NCBI GenBank assembly: GCA_016709765.1
Contig: JADJMD010000005.1
Coordinates: 1 to 37,813, forward strand
DNA: 37,813 bases
From: Ignavibacteriales bacterium
Lineage (GTDB): Bacteria > Bacteroidota > Ignavibacteria > Ignavibacteriales > Ignavibacteriaceae
Direction of reading: 5' to 3'
Under the pieces are notes generated by a model, which had not been told where the DNA came from, ran no database searches, and worked only from the letters and a program-made list of their open reading frames with translations. A program made the position numbers and the translations under genes. Numbering within the stretch: the stretch's first letter is position 1; each line of letters opens with the position of its first letter. Of this stretch, positions 10,464 to 19,135 are shown piece after piece.

Positions 10464-11825
10464 TTAATAAATCTTTTTGAGCAGAGCACCTTTAAAGTAA
10501 TGAATTGTTATTTCATCAAATTGGTAACCTTGTTCTGCCATAACTGCTGCACCTATTTGGCAAAGCCCAACACCATGACCCCAACCGGCACTGTAAAATA
10601 AATTTTTCAGGAACGCCGCTAACATCTCCAGTTTTTTCAACATAAAAAGCCGAACTGTAAAGATGTGTTTCTGAAAAAGTTCTTCTTATCTCTAGTTCTT
10701 TACCTATAGTTAGTGTTTTTTTGAACCAACTATTTTTAATTTAACAATTCGCGACGAAAACCCACGTTCAATCGGGATAAGATCTTTAATCCTTCCAAAA
10801 TCAATCCCACTTTTTCTATTTATAAGATCCGAAAGCTGATCTTGAGTAAACTCAACTTTCCATCTATAAAAATCTTTTGTTTCTTGATCATAATCTAAAA
10901 GGATTTGATTTAATATTTTAGGATCCGCGGTATTACAAAACGCTGGTGGGTTTGCTTGAATCCATTTTACTGCATTTACTTCTTTTGTAAAATCATCATC
11001 TAGTTCATCTGCAATAAATTTGTAATCATAAATAGCAGAAAGTGACGGGTGCTTTACAGGCTCCCAAACATTTTCAAACGATTCTGAAATCCCACCGCAG
11101 GATTTAGAAAAGCGTGCATCGAGAATTTTCCCATCCTCCAGCAATACAATTCCTACCGTTTGTTCAACAGCCGCTCTTACAGCATCAGAAGTCATTTTAG
11201 TAACACCTTGATAACGCTGACAATGATCATCGGCACAAACATCAAAAAGTTTATGATCTTCCCTATCGTACCATTTAATTATTTCATCTTCTGATTGAAA
11301 TCCTGATTCATAATTTGCTTTCTTCTTTTTCAGCAATTTTGATTTTTCAATTTGTGCAAGCAGCCAGCTTCTTGATACAACCGCTGTGGCTTTTAACATT
11401 TGCATCGAACACTTTGCGCTCATTTCAGACGAGATAACACTCATTAAGTATTTTTCAATAGGTACAATATTTACTACTGTAATTTTTCCGTTGTCTTTAA
11501 TAAGTTTTAGCGAGTGTGTAAAACGCTGCTTCTCTTTTCTCTCCCAGTGGAACTTAACTCCAATCACAACATCTCTTATAAGAAAAGATTCGTTATCTGG
11601 TTCTTGGGGTTCAAAAATAATTTCATCAGTTATATCAATTTTATCTTTATCACTTTTACAAATTATTCTATTATCTACTAGTTCAGCTTCAAATCTTCCG
11701 CTAAAGAAATTTTTAAAACCATAAGAACTAAAATCTCCATAAAGTTCAAATTTAATTTTTGTGTCGCTAAGAATTCCAACACTAATTAAGGGTTCGCTGT
11801 CATATCCCAACATTATATTGCCCAT
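10464..11825 (-). CDS. SpoIID/LytB domain protein without signal peptide, two frameshifts
   Basis: ATG at 11825 (MGNIMLGYDSEPLISVGIL). There is no upstream in-frame start before a stop, hence no signal peptide or membrane anchor, unlike sporulation SpoIID. The middle reads VPIEKYLMSVISSEMSAK then LKATAVVSRSWLLAQI, the SpoIID core with its conserved Glu, and later RFSKSCGGISESFENVW. The frame stops at 10710 in a run of seven A; adding one A continues to FSETHLYSSAFYVEK, and a missing T near 10592 leads to YSAGWGHGVGLCQIGAA and EITIHYFKGALLKKIY, ending at TAA 10464. SpoIID enzymes are lytic transglycosylases acting on peptide-free glycan strands. A cytosolic member suggests another substrate, such as recovered cell-wall glycan (inference). 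First gene of the operon with GT4 and DUF4922. Confidence 0.85.
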
Positions 11826-12042
11826 TGAAATTGTATTTAAATAATAAAAAATATTTACTGTTAAAATATAAGAATTGTGGAGATATTAGCTTACAACATT
11901 GTTTGTTAAATACATGAATTTTTAACTTTATTATTTACTGATTGGCGATTATGAGTTGAAAATCAAATAATTGCAAATGATAAGTTTATTAGGAAGTTAC
12001 TTTATTTATTTGGGGATTTCGTAGAGAGACAATTTGATGATT

Positions 12043-12078
12043 AAAAAAACAGCTCAGTCCGTTGCAGCGAACTGAGCT
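12043..12078 (-). terminator. Rho-independent terminator of the DUF4397 T9SS gene
   Basis: On the minus strand AGCTCAGT (12078-12071) pairs with ACTGAGCT (12058-12051) around a 12-base loop, followed by a T-run (12049-12043). It lies about 34 bases after the stop of the gene at 12112. The rest of 11826-12111 is AT-rich with no other feature seen. Confidence 0.85.
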
Positions 12079-12111
12079 TTGAATAAGTATTTACAGAGGA
12101 GACATTTCTCG

Positions 12112-14718
12112 TTATTTCATTAAGATCATCTTTTTTGTTGAACTGAAATTATCCGTTTTTATTGAATATAAATAGACACCATTACTTAAACTTGATGCAT
12201 CAAATCTTAGATCATACTTTCCAGCTGATTGTGTTTGATTTACAAGTGTTGATACTTCATTGCCTAGTATATCATATACTTTAATAGTTACAAATGAATT
12301 TTGTGGAATACTGTAACTGATTATTGTTGATGGATTGAATGGGTTTGGATAATTTTGTTCTAATGCAAATACAGACGGTGCTGTTAAATCTACATTTAGA
12401 ATATTCGAATATTCAAACGATCCATCAAAATCCACTTGCTTAAGTCTGTATGAATAACTTCCTACTGGCAACTTAGAATCTGTGAATGAATAGTTCTGTA
12501 TTTCTGTTGTAGTTCCTTTCCCTCTAACAAAACCGATACTTACAAAACTTTCACCTGATTTTCTTTGTATTTCAAATCCGTTGTTATTTGTTTCTGTAGC
12601 AGTTGACCAACTAAGGCTTACATCTGAGCCTTTAACATTAGCTGTAAACGCACTTAATTCAACAGGAACGACTCCTTGATTTAGGGAAATGACCGTTCCA
12701 TTTGGAAGTGCTGCAAACAAACCAAATGCTGCTCCATTTTGATTGCCCGAAGGGTTAAGGAACCCAGAAGCAAAAACTGCTGCAGCTCCGCCGCTTAATC
12801 CCGCCAACGGGGCTATAAAGGAGGCAACCAATGTTGTCCCATCTGCCAGATATAGATCAAGAGTGTAATTACCTGCAGGTACAGAGAAATAAGGAGTTAG
12901 ATCTCCATAAGCTGCGTCATTAACTAATACAAGGTTACCTGCTTCTCTTGCTTTTACATCAACTGTCGGTGCATCTGTAGATCCGTGTAATACAAATAAA
13001 TCAACATCAGAACCAACTGCCGTTTCTCTAGCCATTGTTTTTACTAAAAGGGTAAATCCTGTATTTCTTCCATCAGGATTTGGTAAATAACCACCGGTTA
13101 ACAATCCATTAGCAATTACAACATATTTTTCATCAGCAGAAAGTATTACAGGAAAATTTGCCAATGTATCATTTACAGATGTGCTGTTACCAGGGGCAAC
13201 ACCTATGTTTAATGTAACGCCCGCAGGAAGATCAATAAACGGAGTTGCTGTTCTAAAAGCAAAATCAGGAATTGCTAAAGCATCATTTACATAAACATCC
13301 ACACTACCAGCCAATACATCTGCCGAGTTGTGAATAACCTGTACTCTTGCACTAGGAGCTGTGGCTGCAGGCAATTGAACAACAGTTCCGTTTGCTAAAG
13401 CTGCAAACAAACCAAAGGCTGCTCCATTTTGATTTGATGTTGGATCAAGGAAACCAGAGGCAAATACTGCTGCTGATCCACCACCTAAACCGGTTAGCGG
13501 TGCAGTGAATGATGCTACATAGTTAACACCGTTACCAAGATATAAATCTAAAGTTATACTTTGCGCAGGCGCTGTAAGATAAGGGGTTATATCACCATAA
13601 GCTGCATCATCAACTATTGTTGCGCTGGATAGTTCGCGAACTTTTACATCAACAGTTGGCGCATCTGTTGATCCGTGCAATACAAATAAATCAACACCCG
13701 AGCCCGTTCCAACTTCTTGCGCCATGGGCTTTACAAATAATGTAAAGTCTGTGCTTCTACTATCAGGGTTTGGAGCGTATCCGGAAGTTAAAACTCCATT
13801 TGCAAATACTACATATTTTTCACCACTGGCTAAAACAACCGGAAAATTCTTCAATGTATCATTTACTGATGTACTATTACCCGGAGCCACACCAATATTT
13901 AATGTAACACCAGCAGGCAAATCAATAAATGGTGTTGCAGAACGAAATTCAAAATCTGGAATTGCCAATGCATCATTAACATAAATATCTACACTGCCGG
14001 CTAGAACATCTGCAGAATTATGAATGACTTGTACTCTTGCTGTATTGGATTGTCCTGAAGTAACAATAAAATGATCAACCCAAACATTATCAGAGTTATT
14101 TCCTAATGGTCCTCCGTCTACAATGTAATAATTAACAGCGGCATAAATTTGTGATCCTGCAAATGCAGAAAGATCAAAAGCATATCTATTCCAGGCGCCA
14201 ATCGGGCCACTTACTAAGAAGTATGCTATTTCTGTAAAACTACTTGGATTTTGATCAGTTGTTGAAATTAAAACTTTTAAAGAATCCGGGTATGTTCCAC
14301 CAATTGAACCAGCATAAAAAATCAAGCTATCACCAGATGCAATTGTTGGAATTTGTGGACTAATTAACCATTCATCTATCAACCCACTGCTGTTTGCATT
14401 TGTATAATTACTGAACCAAAAACTTTGTCCAGCTTGTGGAATTACGTTTCCGCCAGTAAAAGTTATTAGTTGTTCAAAAGTGTAGGCTGATCCGCTCCCA
14501 TCGTTATCTATTACAAGCCAATTAGATGGTTGAATCAAAGTGTTAAATGTTTCTTCCCATTTGATGTTTCCTTCAGCAAAATTGGGCTTTATTGTTGTAG
14601 GCTTAAAGTCTGAACTATTGGGAAGCCTTAAGCTTCTTGTGTTTGCATCCTGTGCAAAAATATTGGGCGTAATTGCAAAAATTACAATTACCAGCAAAAA
14701 GTTTAGGAATTTGTTCAT
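12112..14718 (-). CDS. T9SS-exported protein: choice-of-anchor-like domain, duplicated DUF4397 unit, T9SS type A sorting domain
   Basis: 868 intact residues. ATG at 14718 follows AAGGAGA by 6 bases. Signal peptide 1-22 (cleavage after NIFA). Residues about 45-220 form a cleaved-adhesin/MAM-like jelly roll (WLISPQIP, DSLIFYAGS, DNVWVDHFIV). Two copies of a unit of about 230 residues follow (from residues 227 and 457), each opening with ARVQVIHNSADVLAGSVD, the DUF4397 hallmark. Residues 690-780 are a fibronectin-like strand set (PVELSAFTA, RLKQVDFDGSFEYSN). The tail is the T9SS sorting domain, QNYPNPFNPST to KKMILMK. Exported through the outer membrane by T9SS and released or anchored at the cell surface; DUF4397 has no established activity, so adhesion or surface structure is inference. 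No frameshift, in contrast with the region to its left. Confidence 0.88.
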   Translation of the reverse strand: MNKFLNFLLVIVIFAITPNIFAQDANTRSLRLPNSSDFKPTTIKPNFAEGNIKWEETFNTLIQPSNWLVIDNDGSGSAYTFEQLITFTGGNVIPQAGQSFWFSNYTNANSSGLIDEWLISPQIPTIASGDSLIFYAGSIGGTYPDSLKVLISTTDQNPSSFTEIAYFLVSGPIGAWNRYAFDLSAFAGSQIYAAVNYYIVDGGPLGNNSDNVWVDHFIVTSGQSNTARVQVIHNSADVLAGSVDIYVNDALAIPDFEFRSATPFIDLPAGVTLNIGVAPGNSTSVNDTLKNFPVVLASGEKYVVFANGVLTSGYAPNPDSRSTDFTLFVKPMAQEVGTGSGVDLFVLHGSTDAPTVDVKVRELSSATIVDDAAYGDITPYLTAPAQSITLDLYLGNGVNYVASFTAPLTGLGGGSAAVFASGFLDPTSNQNGAAFGLFAALANGTVVQLPAATAPSARVQVIHNSADVLAGSVDVYVNDALAIPDFAFRTATPFIDLPAGVTLNIGVAPGNSTSVNDTLANFPVILSADEKYVVIANGLLTGGYLPNPDGRNTGFTLLVKTMARETAVGSDVDLFVLHGSTDAPTVDVKAREAGNLVLVNDAAYGDLTPYFSVPAGNYTLDLYLADGTTLVASFIAPLAGLSGGAAAVFASGFLNPSGNQNGAAFGLFAALPNGTVISLNQGVVPVELSAFTANVKGSDVSLSWSTATETNNNGFEIQRKSGESFVSIGFVRGKGTTTEIQNYSFTDSKLPVGSYSYRLKQVDFDGSFEYSNILNVDLTAPSVFALEQNYPNPFNPSTIISYSIPQNSFVTIKVYDILGNEVSTLVNQTQSAGKYDLRFDASSLSNGVYLYSIKTDNFSSTKKMILMK
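12685..14040 (-). repeat. Tandem duplication of a 690-bp DUF4397 coding unit
   Basis: Copy 1 begins at 14040 and copy 2 at 13350, a period of 690 bases (230 codons) with no frame change. The first about 80 residues of each copy differ at only about 15 positions, and the later parts (LFVLHGSTDAPTVDVK, ASGFL, NQNGAAFGLFAAL) are also shared. At DNA level many third positions differ, so this is an old duplication kept by selection on the protein. Confidence 0.85.
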
Positions 14719-14799
14719 AATTGTCTCCTTTTAATTATAGTTAATTAGTTGTTTTTAGATAGATCAAGATCTATAATCAAAACGGAGAATAGAAATTTA

Positions 14800-14836
14800 A
14801 AGTTCCCTCGGAAAAAAAATTTTGCTTTGGGAACTT
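14800..14836. repeat. Inverted repeat in the leader of the DUF4397 T9SS gene
   Basis: AAGTTCCC (14800-14807) and GGGAACTT (14829-14836) are perfect 8-base arms around a 21-base A/T-rich loop, 82-118 bases upstream of the ATG at 14718. It could be an operator or a 5' untranslated hairpin; no T-run follows on the minus strand, so it is not a normal terminator. Confidence 0.4.
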
Positions 14837-14892
14837 ATTACACTTAGATGCTGTTTAGATAAGTTATTTTAAAAGCTAAGTTAATAAATAAA

Positions 14893-14918
14893 ATAAAAAA
14901 GGCACGATTGCTCGTGCC
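14893..14918 (-). terminator. Rho-independent terminator of the beta-propeller T9SS gene
   Basis: GGCACG (minus strand 14918-14913) pairs with CGTGCC (14906-14901) around GCAATC-type loop bases, followed by TTTTTTATTTT. It lies about 40 bases after the stop at 14958. Nearly the same hairpin occurs at 27825-27854 after another T9SS gene. Confidence 0.85.
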
Positions 14919-14957
14919 TTAAAAGAATCCATCCTGAATTCTTAATGATTATCAAAA

Positions 14958-16703
14958 TTATTTCATTAAAATCATTTTCTTTGTTGAATTGAAATTATCT
15001 GCTTTTATGCTGTAAAAGTATACTCCATTGCTCAAGTTTGATGCATCAAATCTTAGATCATACTTTCCTGCTGATTGTGTTTGATTAACAAGTGTTGCAA
15101 CTTCATTTCCAATTATGTCATAAACCTTTAGCGTTACAAATGAATTTTGCGGAATGCTGTAACTAATTATTGTTGATGGATTGAATGGGTTTGGATAATT
15201 CTGCTCTAAAGCGAATACAGAAGGGGCAGTAACTTCAACTTCAACGATTTCTGAATAAGCAAACTCACCATTGAAATCAATTTGTTTTAATCTATAGTAA
15301 AATTTTCCATTGCTTACAGAGTTATCGATATATGAATAACTTTGTGGTTCCGTTGTTGTACCGAATCCAGGAACAAATGCGATATTAGTAAAATTAATTC
15401 TATCGGAACTTTTTTGAATTTGAAATCCGGAATTATTTATCTCAGTTGCTGTATTCCAGTTAAGCACCACATTGCCATTAACGTTTGATCCAACAAACGA
15501 AGTTAGCTCAACAGGTACTATTGAAAAATCAATTAAATTTACGTACTGTGCACTGATACCGGATACAATATTTCTAACAAGTGCGCCGGTAGTATCATCT
15601 ATTTCTGCTATAAAAGATCCATTAGTAACGATATAATTTCCACCAGGCAACTGATAACATCCACGCAAACCTGTAACTGCGTTAAACGAGTTTAGCAGTG
15701 TTCCAGTTGAGTTGTAAATATACAACGCGGATGGAATTGAAAATCCCGCAACACAAATATTACCATTAGATGATTCAAACATTTGTTGAGGAAATGCTAT
15801 GCTTGGAATAAAATTATCAATATAATTGCCATTCAAATCATAACGATGTGCTGCATTGCTTGTGCTTGCAGTTACCAAACAATCGTTTGTTCTAAAAAGG
15901 ATATCGAACGGACTGTTTAATCCCCCGGCACCTATAGCAATAAAATTGCCAAGATAATTTCCGACTGCATCAAACTCTGCTATTCCATTTTGATTTCCAC
16001 TGCTACCAACCGTTACTACCATATTTCCGTTTGGTCTAAAATTGTGTCCACGGATATTATCAAGAATAGCTGTATTAACGCCCGCAACTGGGGCAAAAAA
16101 TCCGAGATATGTTCCCGCTGTATCATACTTTTGGACAAGGTCATCAGCTTGATCTGAGAGAGTTAAAAAGCCGTACGGTGATAATCTTATTTGCTTAGGC
16201 GATGATAAGTTAGTTGGATCAAGAATAAAAGCATTATCAACCAAATCGCCGGTTATTGCATCAAGAAGTACAACTGCGTCCGTTGTCCAATCTGGAATAG
16301 CAAGGTAAGACGTTGATACTCCTCTATTTAAAATGCTTGAGTAACCGAGTGAAGGGTTTTGGATAGGTTGATTTGAATAGTGGACTCTTGCTTTGGATAT
16401 ATCATAATCTCTTTGAATCTCTACCCAATATGCAACGCTTCCACTAATAGCATCTTTAACATTGTTAACTACAGCATAAACAACTTTTCCATTTTCAATT
16501 CCTCTTGCTTCGATAAAAACCCCATCTGCAGTGTAGATTGTATGAGGCAATCCTAACTTATCCGCAAGTTTTCTTGCATCAAAAACAAGTTGAGAGTTCT
16601 CTTCTGCAGAGATAGTAAGTTCTGAATATGTAATTCTACTCTGATCCTGGGCAAAAACCAGAGAAAAAGAAAAAATAACAAATAGAAATGTAAACAGTTT
16701 CAT
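14958..16703 (-). CDS. T9SS-exported beta-propeller protein with type A sorting domain
   Basis: I place the start at ATG 16703 (MKLFTFLFVIFSFSLVFAQD), preceded by AAGAGGT, rather than the open frame reaching 16799: this gives a clean signal peptide cut after FA. 581 residues. The central 200-430 region has repeated strands such as GNYIDNF, GNYLGNF, GTYLGFF and PGGNYIVTNGSF, as in NHL/SMP-30-like propellers. Then PVELTSFVGSNVNGNVVLNW (fibronectin-like) and the T9SS domain ending KKMILMK. Secreted to the surface or medium; ligand or activity unknown. A TAATTTTG element at 16785-16778 resembles the Bacteroidota -7 box, but no well-spaced TTG lies upstream. Its last 90 residues are almost the same as those of the next gene downstream. 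Confidence 0.85.
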   Translation of the reverse strand: MKLFTFLFVIFSFSLVFAQDQSRITYSELTISAEENSQLVFDARKLADKLGLPHTIYTADGVFIEARGIENGKVVYAVVNNVKDAISGSVAYWVEIQRDYDISKARVHYSNQPIQNPSLGYSSILNRGVSTSYLAIPDWTTDAVVLLDAITGDLVDNAFILDPTNLSSPKQIRLSPYGFLTLSDQADDLVQKYDTAGTYLGFFAPVAGVNTAILDNIRGHNFRPNGNMVVTVGSSGNQNGIAEFDAVGNYLGNFIAIGAGGLNSPFDILFRTNDCLVTASTSNAAHRYDLNGNYIDNFIPSIAFPQQMFESSNGNICVAGFSIPSALYIYNSTGTLLNSFNAVTGLRGCYQLPGGNYIVTNGSFIAEIDDTTGALVRNIVSGISAQYVNLIDFSIVPVELTSFVGSNVNGNVVLNWNTATEINNSGFQIQKSSDRINFTNIAFVPGFGTTTEPQSYSYIDNSVSNGKFYYRLKQIDFNGEFAYSEIVEVEVTAPSVFALEQNYPNPFNPSTIISYSIPQNSFVTLKVYDIIGNEVATLVNQTQSAGKYDLRFDASNLSNGVYFYSIKADNFNSTKKMILMK

Positions 16704-16826
16704 TTTGTACCTCTTATTTAATTGTTGAAAATAATTAAAGGACTTTGTTTGAACGCTCAATCTGGTTATAAAAATGACAAAATTATATAAATAAATCAAT
16801 CGATTGAGTTAATTAGTTTTTGGGAG

Positions 16827-17393
16827 TCACAATTCACTGTGTCTAAAACAACTTATTAAATGATCATTTACCATCCCAGTTGCTTGCATGTGCGCATAGA
16901 TAATAGTTGAACCAACAAACTTGAATCCTCGTTTTTTCAGATCTTCACTTATCAAATCAGAAAGTTCTGTTCTTGCTGGCAGTTCTTTTATTGATTTGAA
17001 TTTATTTTTTATTGGTTTACAGTTTACAAATCCCCAAATGTATTTATCAAAGGTTCCAAATTCTTTTCTTACTTCTAAAAATGCTTTTGCATTTGTCACT
17101 GCTGAATTTATTTTCAACTGATTTCGAATGATTCCAGCATTCTTCATTAAAGAATTAATTTTTCGTTTATCATATTTAGCAACTTTGTTAAAATCAAAAT
17201 TATCAAATGCTTTTCGAAAGTTTTGTCTTTTATAAAGAATTGTTCTCCAGCTTAATCCAGCTTGAAAACCCTCCAGTAATAAAAATCCAAAAAGCTTTTT
17301 ATCGTTGTGGATTGGTAATCCCCATTCTTTATCGTGATATTTAATATATAAGTCATCTTGGGCTGGCCAGGGACAGCGAGTCATATTTTTCAT
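16827..17393 (-). CDS. tag: DNA-3-methyladenine glycosylase I
   Basis: 188 intact residues. It matches Tag along its length: MTRCPWPAQDDLYIKYHDKE at the N-terminus, FLLLEGFQAGLSW, NAGIIRNQLKI, KKRGFKFVGSTIIYAHMQA and MVNDHLISCFRH at the C-terminus. The zinc site of E. coli Tag (Cys4, His17, His175, Cys179) is kept as Cys7, His20, His178 and Cys182, and the base-binding Glu and Trp are in FxAGLSW and EGFQ. It removes 3-methyladenine from alkylated DNA, the first step of base excision repair in the cytosol. TGAGGA sits 8 bases before the start at 17393. It lies 123 bases upstream of the T9SS propeller gene on the same strand; co-transcription is possible but not implied by function. Confidence 0.95.
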   Translation of the reverse strand: MKNMTRCPWPAQDDLYIKYHDKEWGLPIHNDKKLFGFLLLEGFQAGLSWRTILYKRQNFRKAFDNFDFNKVAKYDKRKINSLMKNAGIIRNQLKINSAVTNAKAFLEVRKEFGTFDKYIWGFVNCKPIKNKFKSIKELPARTELSDLISEDLKKRGFKFVGSTIIYAHMQATGMVNDHLISCFRHSEL

Positions 17394-17545
17394 TTACAAA
17401 TCCTCAGTTTGATTCTTGTACCTTGTATAAATTAAATAATTATTTAATAAACAACTAAAAATAATTTAACAACTATTTGTGCATGATCAGACATATTTCA
17501 ATTTTTGAAGTGTCGCTATAAAACAATCAAAATAGGAGCAATTTT

Positions 17546-18370
17546 ATGAAAAAGATATTTTTTGTTCTTCCATTAGTTTTACTTATTGTTGGTTTTACTG
17601 CTGAACGTATTATTGATGACAAGTTAAAAAGCTTACTTCAGCAATTTAAAACTGATGAAGATGCGGCTAAATCCAATGTTTTTTATGCTATATCTGGTCC
17701 ATCATTTTATATCCCCAATGTAAAAGTGATAAAAGATCTTGCCTTTGGTGACAGAATATCTTTAATTCAATCTATTGGAATAAATGTAAAAGAATATACT
17801 GCTTCAAAAGATTTTATTGCAAAGTATAATCAATTAAGAGAAGACAGAAAACCAACTCCGCCAGAGGCTCCAAAATATTCGGCTCAATTAAAAGAGGAGC
17901 AGAAAGAAAGCTTAAAGAATAGCATTGCTGAAATGGAAAAATCAAAATCACAAGCAGCTAAAGATCAACAAAGTATGTTTGATGAAATATTAAAAACCCT
18001 AAAACAACAATTAACTGATATGGATGATCCTAACAAATCAATGTATACCCCAGAGATGGACGAGTACATAAAGCAAAGTTATCAGATGCAGGTTGATGAT
18101 TATAATAACAAAGTAGCTGAATGGAAAAACGAGTATCCTGAAAATAATCCAAAACCAATGATAAAAAATTGGTTAAAAATGTTTTTAGAAAAATCTGCGG
18201 ATATAAACTTTGATGCAAAAACTGTAAAAGGAAAGGATGGATTGTATAAATTTGTTGATCAACAATATGAATACAAAGACAGCCAATGGAAACTTTATTA
18301 TAGAGCTGGCAAAGAATCTGTTGCTGCTGCAAAAACATTTGCGCAAAACTGGTTAAGTGAATTAAAATAA
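17546..18370 (+). CDS. Secreted or membrane-anchored protein of unknown function
   Basis: 274 intact residues, ATG at 17546 after AGGAG. An N-terminal hydrophobic segment (IFFVLPLVLLIVGFTAE) acts as signal peptide or anchor; no lipobox Cys. Residues 95-200 are rich in Lys, Glu and Gln (LKEEQKESLKNSIAEMEK, DEILKTLKQQLTDMDD), probably helical or coiled coil. The C-terminal part has aromatic strands (LYKFVDQQYEYKDSQWKLYY) and ends LSELK. I do not recognise a family. Predicted to sit in the periplasm. It is divergent from tag and has its own terminator, so it is likely expressed alone. Confidence 0.8.
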   Translation: MKKIFFVLPLVLLIVGFTAERIIDDKLKSLLQQFKTDEDAAKSNVFYAISGPSFYIPNVKVIKDLAFGDRISLIQSIGINVKEYTASKDFIAKYNQLREDRKPTPPEAPKYSAQLKEEQKESLKNSIAEMEKSKSQAAKDQQSMFDEILKTLKQQLTDMDDPNKSMYTPEMDEYIKQSYQMQVDDYNNKVAEWKNEYPENNPKPMIKNWLKMFLEKSADINFDAKTVKGKDGLYKFVDQQYEYKDSQWKLYYRAGKESVAAAKTFAQNWLSELK

Positions 18371-18404
18371 ATCTCTTAAAATTTAGTTGCATAAGTTATC
18401 AATT

Positions 18405-18446
18405 ACTATGTTTTTCTTTATTAACCAATAACATAGTTTTAATTTT
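18405..18446 (+). terminator. Putative terminator after the secreted unknown gene
   Basis: ACTATGTT (18405-18412) pairs with AACATAGT (18430-18437), followed by TTTAATTTT. The stem is AT-rich and weak, but the position 34 bases after the stop and the T-rich tail fit a terminator. Confidence 0.5.
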
Positions 18447-18469
18447 ACAATAACAATCGAAATGTAAGT

Positions 18470-18976
18470 ATGAAATATTTAGGGTTTATTACAATAGTAA
18501 TTTTGGTTTTGGCCGGGTGTTCAAAAGATGATAGCTCAAATCCTGTTACCTCGGATAAAAATGCCACAGGTTTTGTAAGAGGAGATTTAAATGGTTCTAA
18601 CTGGTACGCAAATAAGATTATCACAAGTAAAAGCGGAAACACCCGGACTGTTAAAGCTACATTAGATTTTACAAATGACCCTGTATACACAACTTCAACT
18701 CTTGAGTTTAAGATAAGCGTTAGTCAATCCGGAATTTTTGGAATTGGAGAAGACGAGCCAGGATTTCAATATGTCATCAAGGCATATTATAAGCTGATTT
18801 CCCGCAGCGGAACTAATGACGAGAACTACAAAGCATACTACGATAACATTAGTTTTTTAACTATCAATAGAATTACAGATAAAGATCTTGATGCTATTTT
18901 TACATTTACTGCGCGCACTGATGATTCATTAAAAACAGTTGTATTCACCAATGGATCTATACAGATAAACTACTAA
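18470..18976 (+). CDS. Lipoprotein of unknown function
   Basis: 168 intact residues. The start MKYLGFITIVILVLAGCSKD is a clear lipoprotein signal with lipobox LAGC and the acylated Cys at position 17, followed by a Ser/Asp/Asn-rich linker typical of surface or periplasmic lipoproteins. The mature part reads ATGFVRGDLNGSNWYAN and is beta-rich, resembling the DUF6252-type lipoproteins found in Bacteroidota; this is a weak family guess. It lies 100 bases after the preceding gene, behind a putative terminator, and 160 bases before the SDR gene. Confidence 0.8.
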   Translation: MKYLGFITIVILVLAGCSKDDSSNPVTSDKNATGFVRGDLNGSNWYANKIITSKSGNTRTVKATLDFTNDPVYTTSTLEFKISVSQSGIFGIGEDEPGFQYVIKAYYKLISRSGTNDENYKAYYDNISFLTINRITDKDLDAIFTFTARTDDSLKTVVFTNGSIQINY

Positions 18977-19135
18977 ACTAAGTTTGTAAAATTCTTAAGA
19001 CGTATATCACAAACCGAGTAATATTGCTTGATCGGGTTATATTTTGTACAAATATGTGATTTCTACCAAAACATAAATCAAATTCTTACCCCATATTTAA
19101 CGCACATTTATTTTATACTTTCTAGGAATCTCAAA

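Noticed and set aside
12685..14040. Assembly duplication of the DUF4397 unit
   Set aside because: The copies differ at many silent positions and at amino-acid positions, so they are not duplicated reads.
16704..16799. Longer N-terminus of the beta-propeller T9SS protein from 16799
   Set aside because: The extra 32 residues hide the signal peptide; ATG 16703 has a ribosome site and a clean signal sequence.
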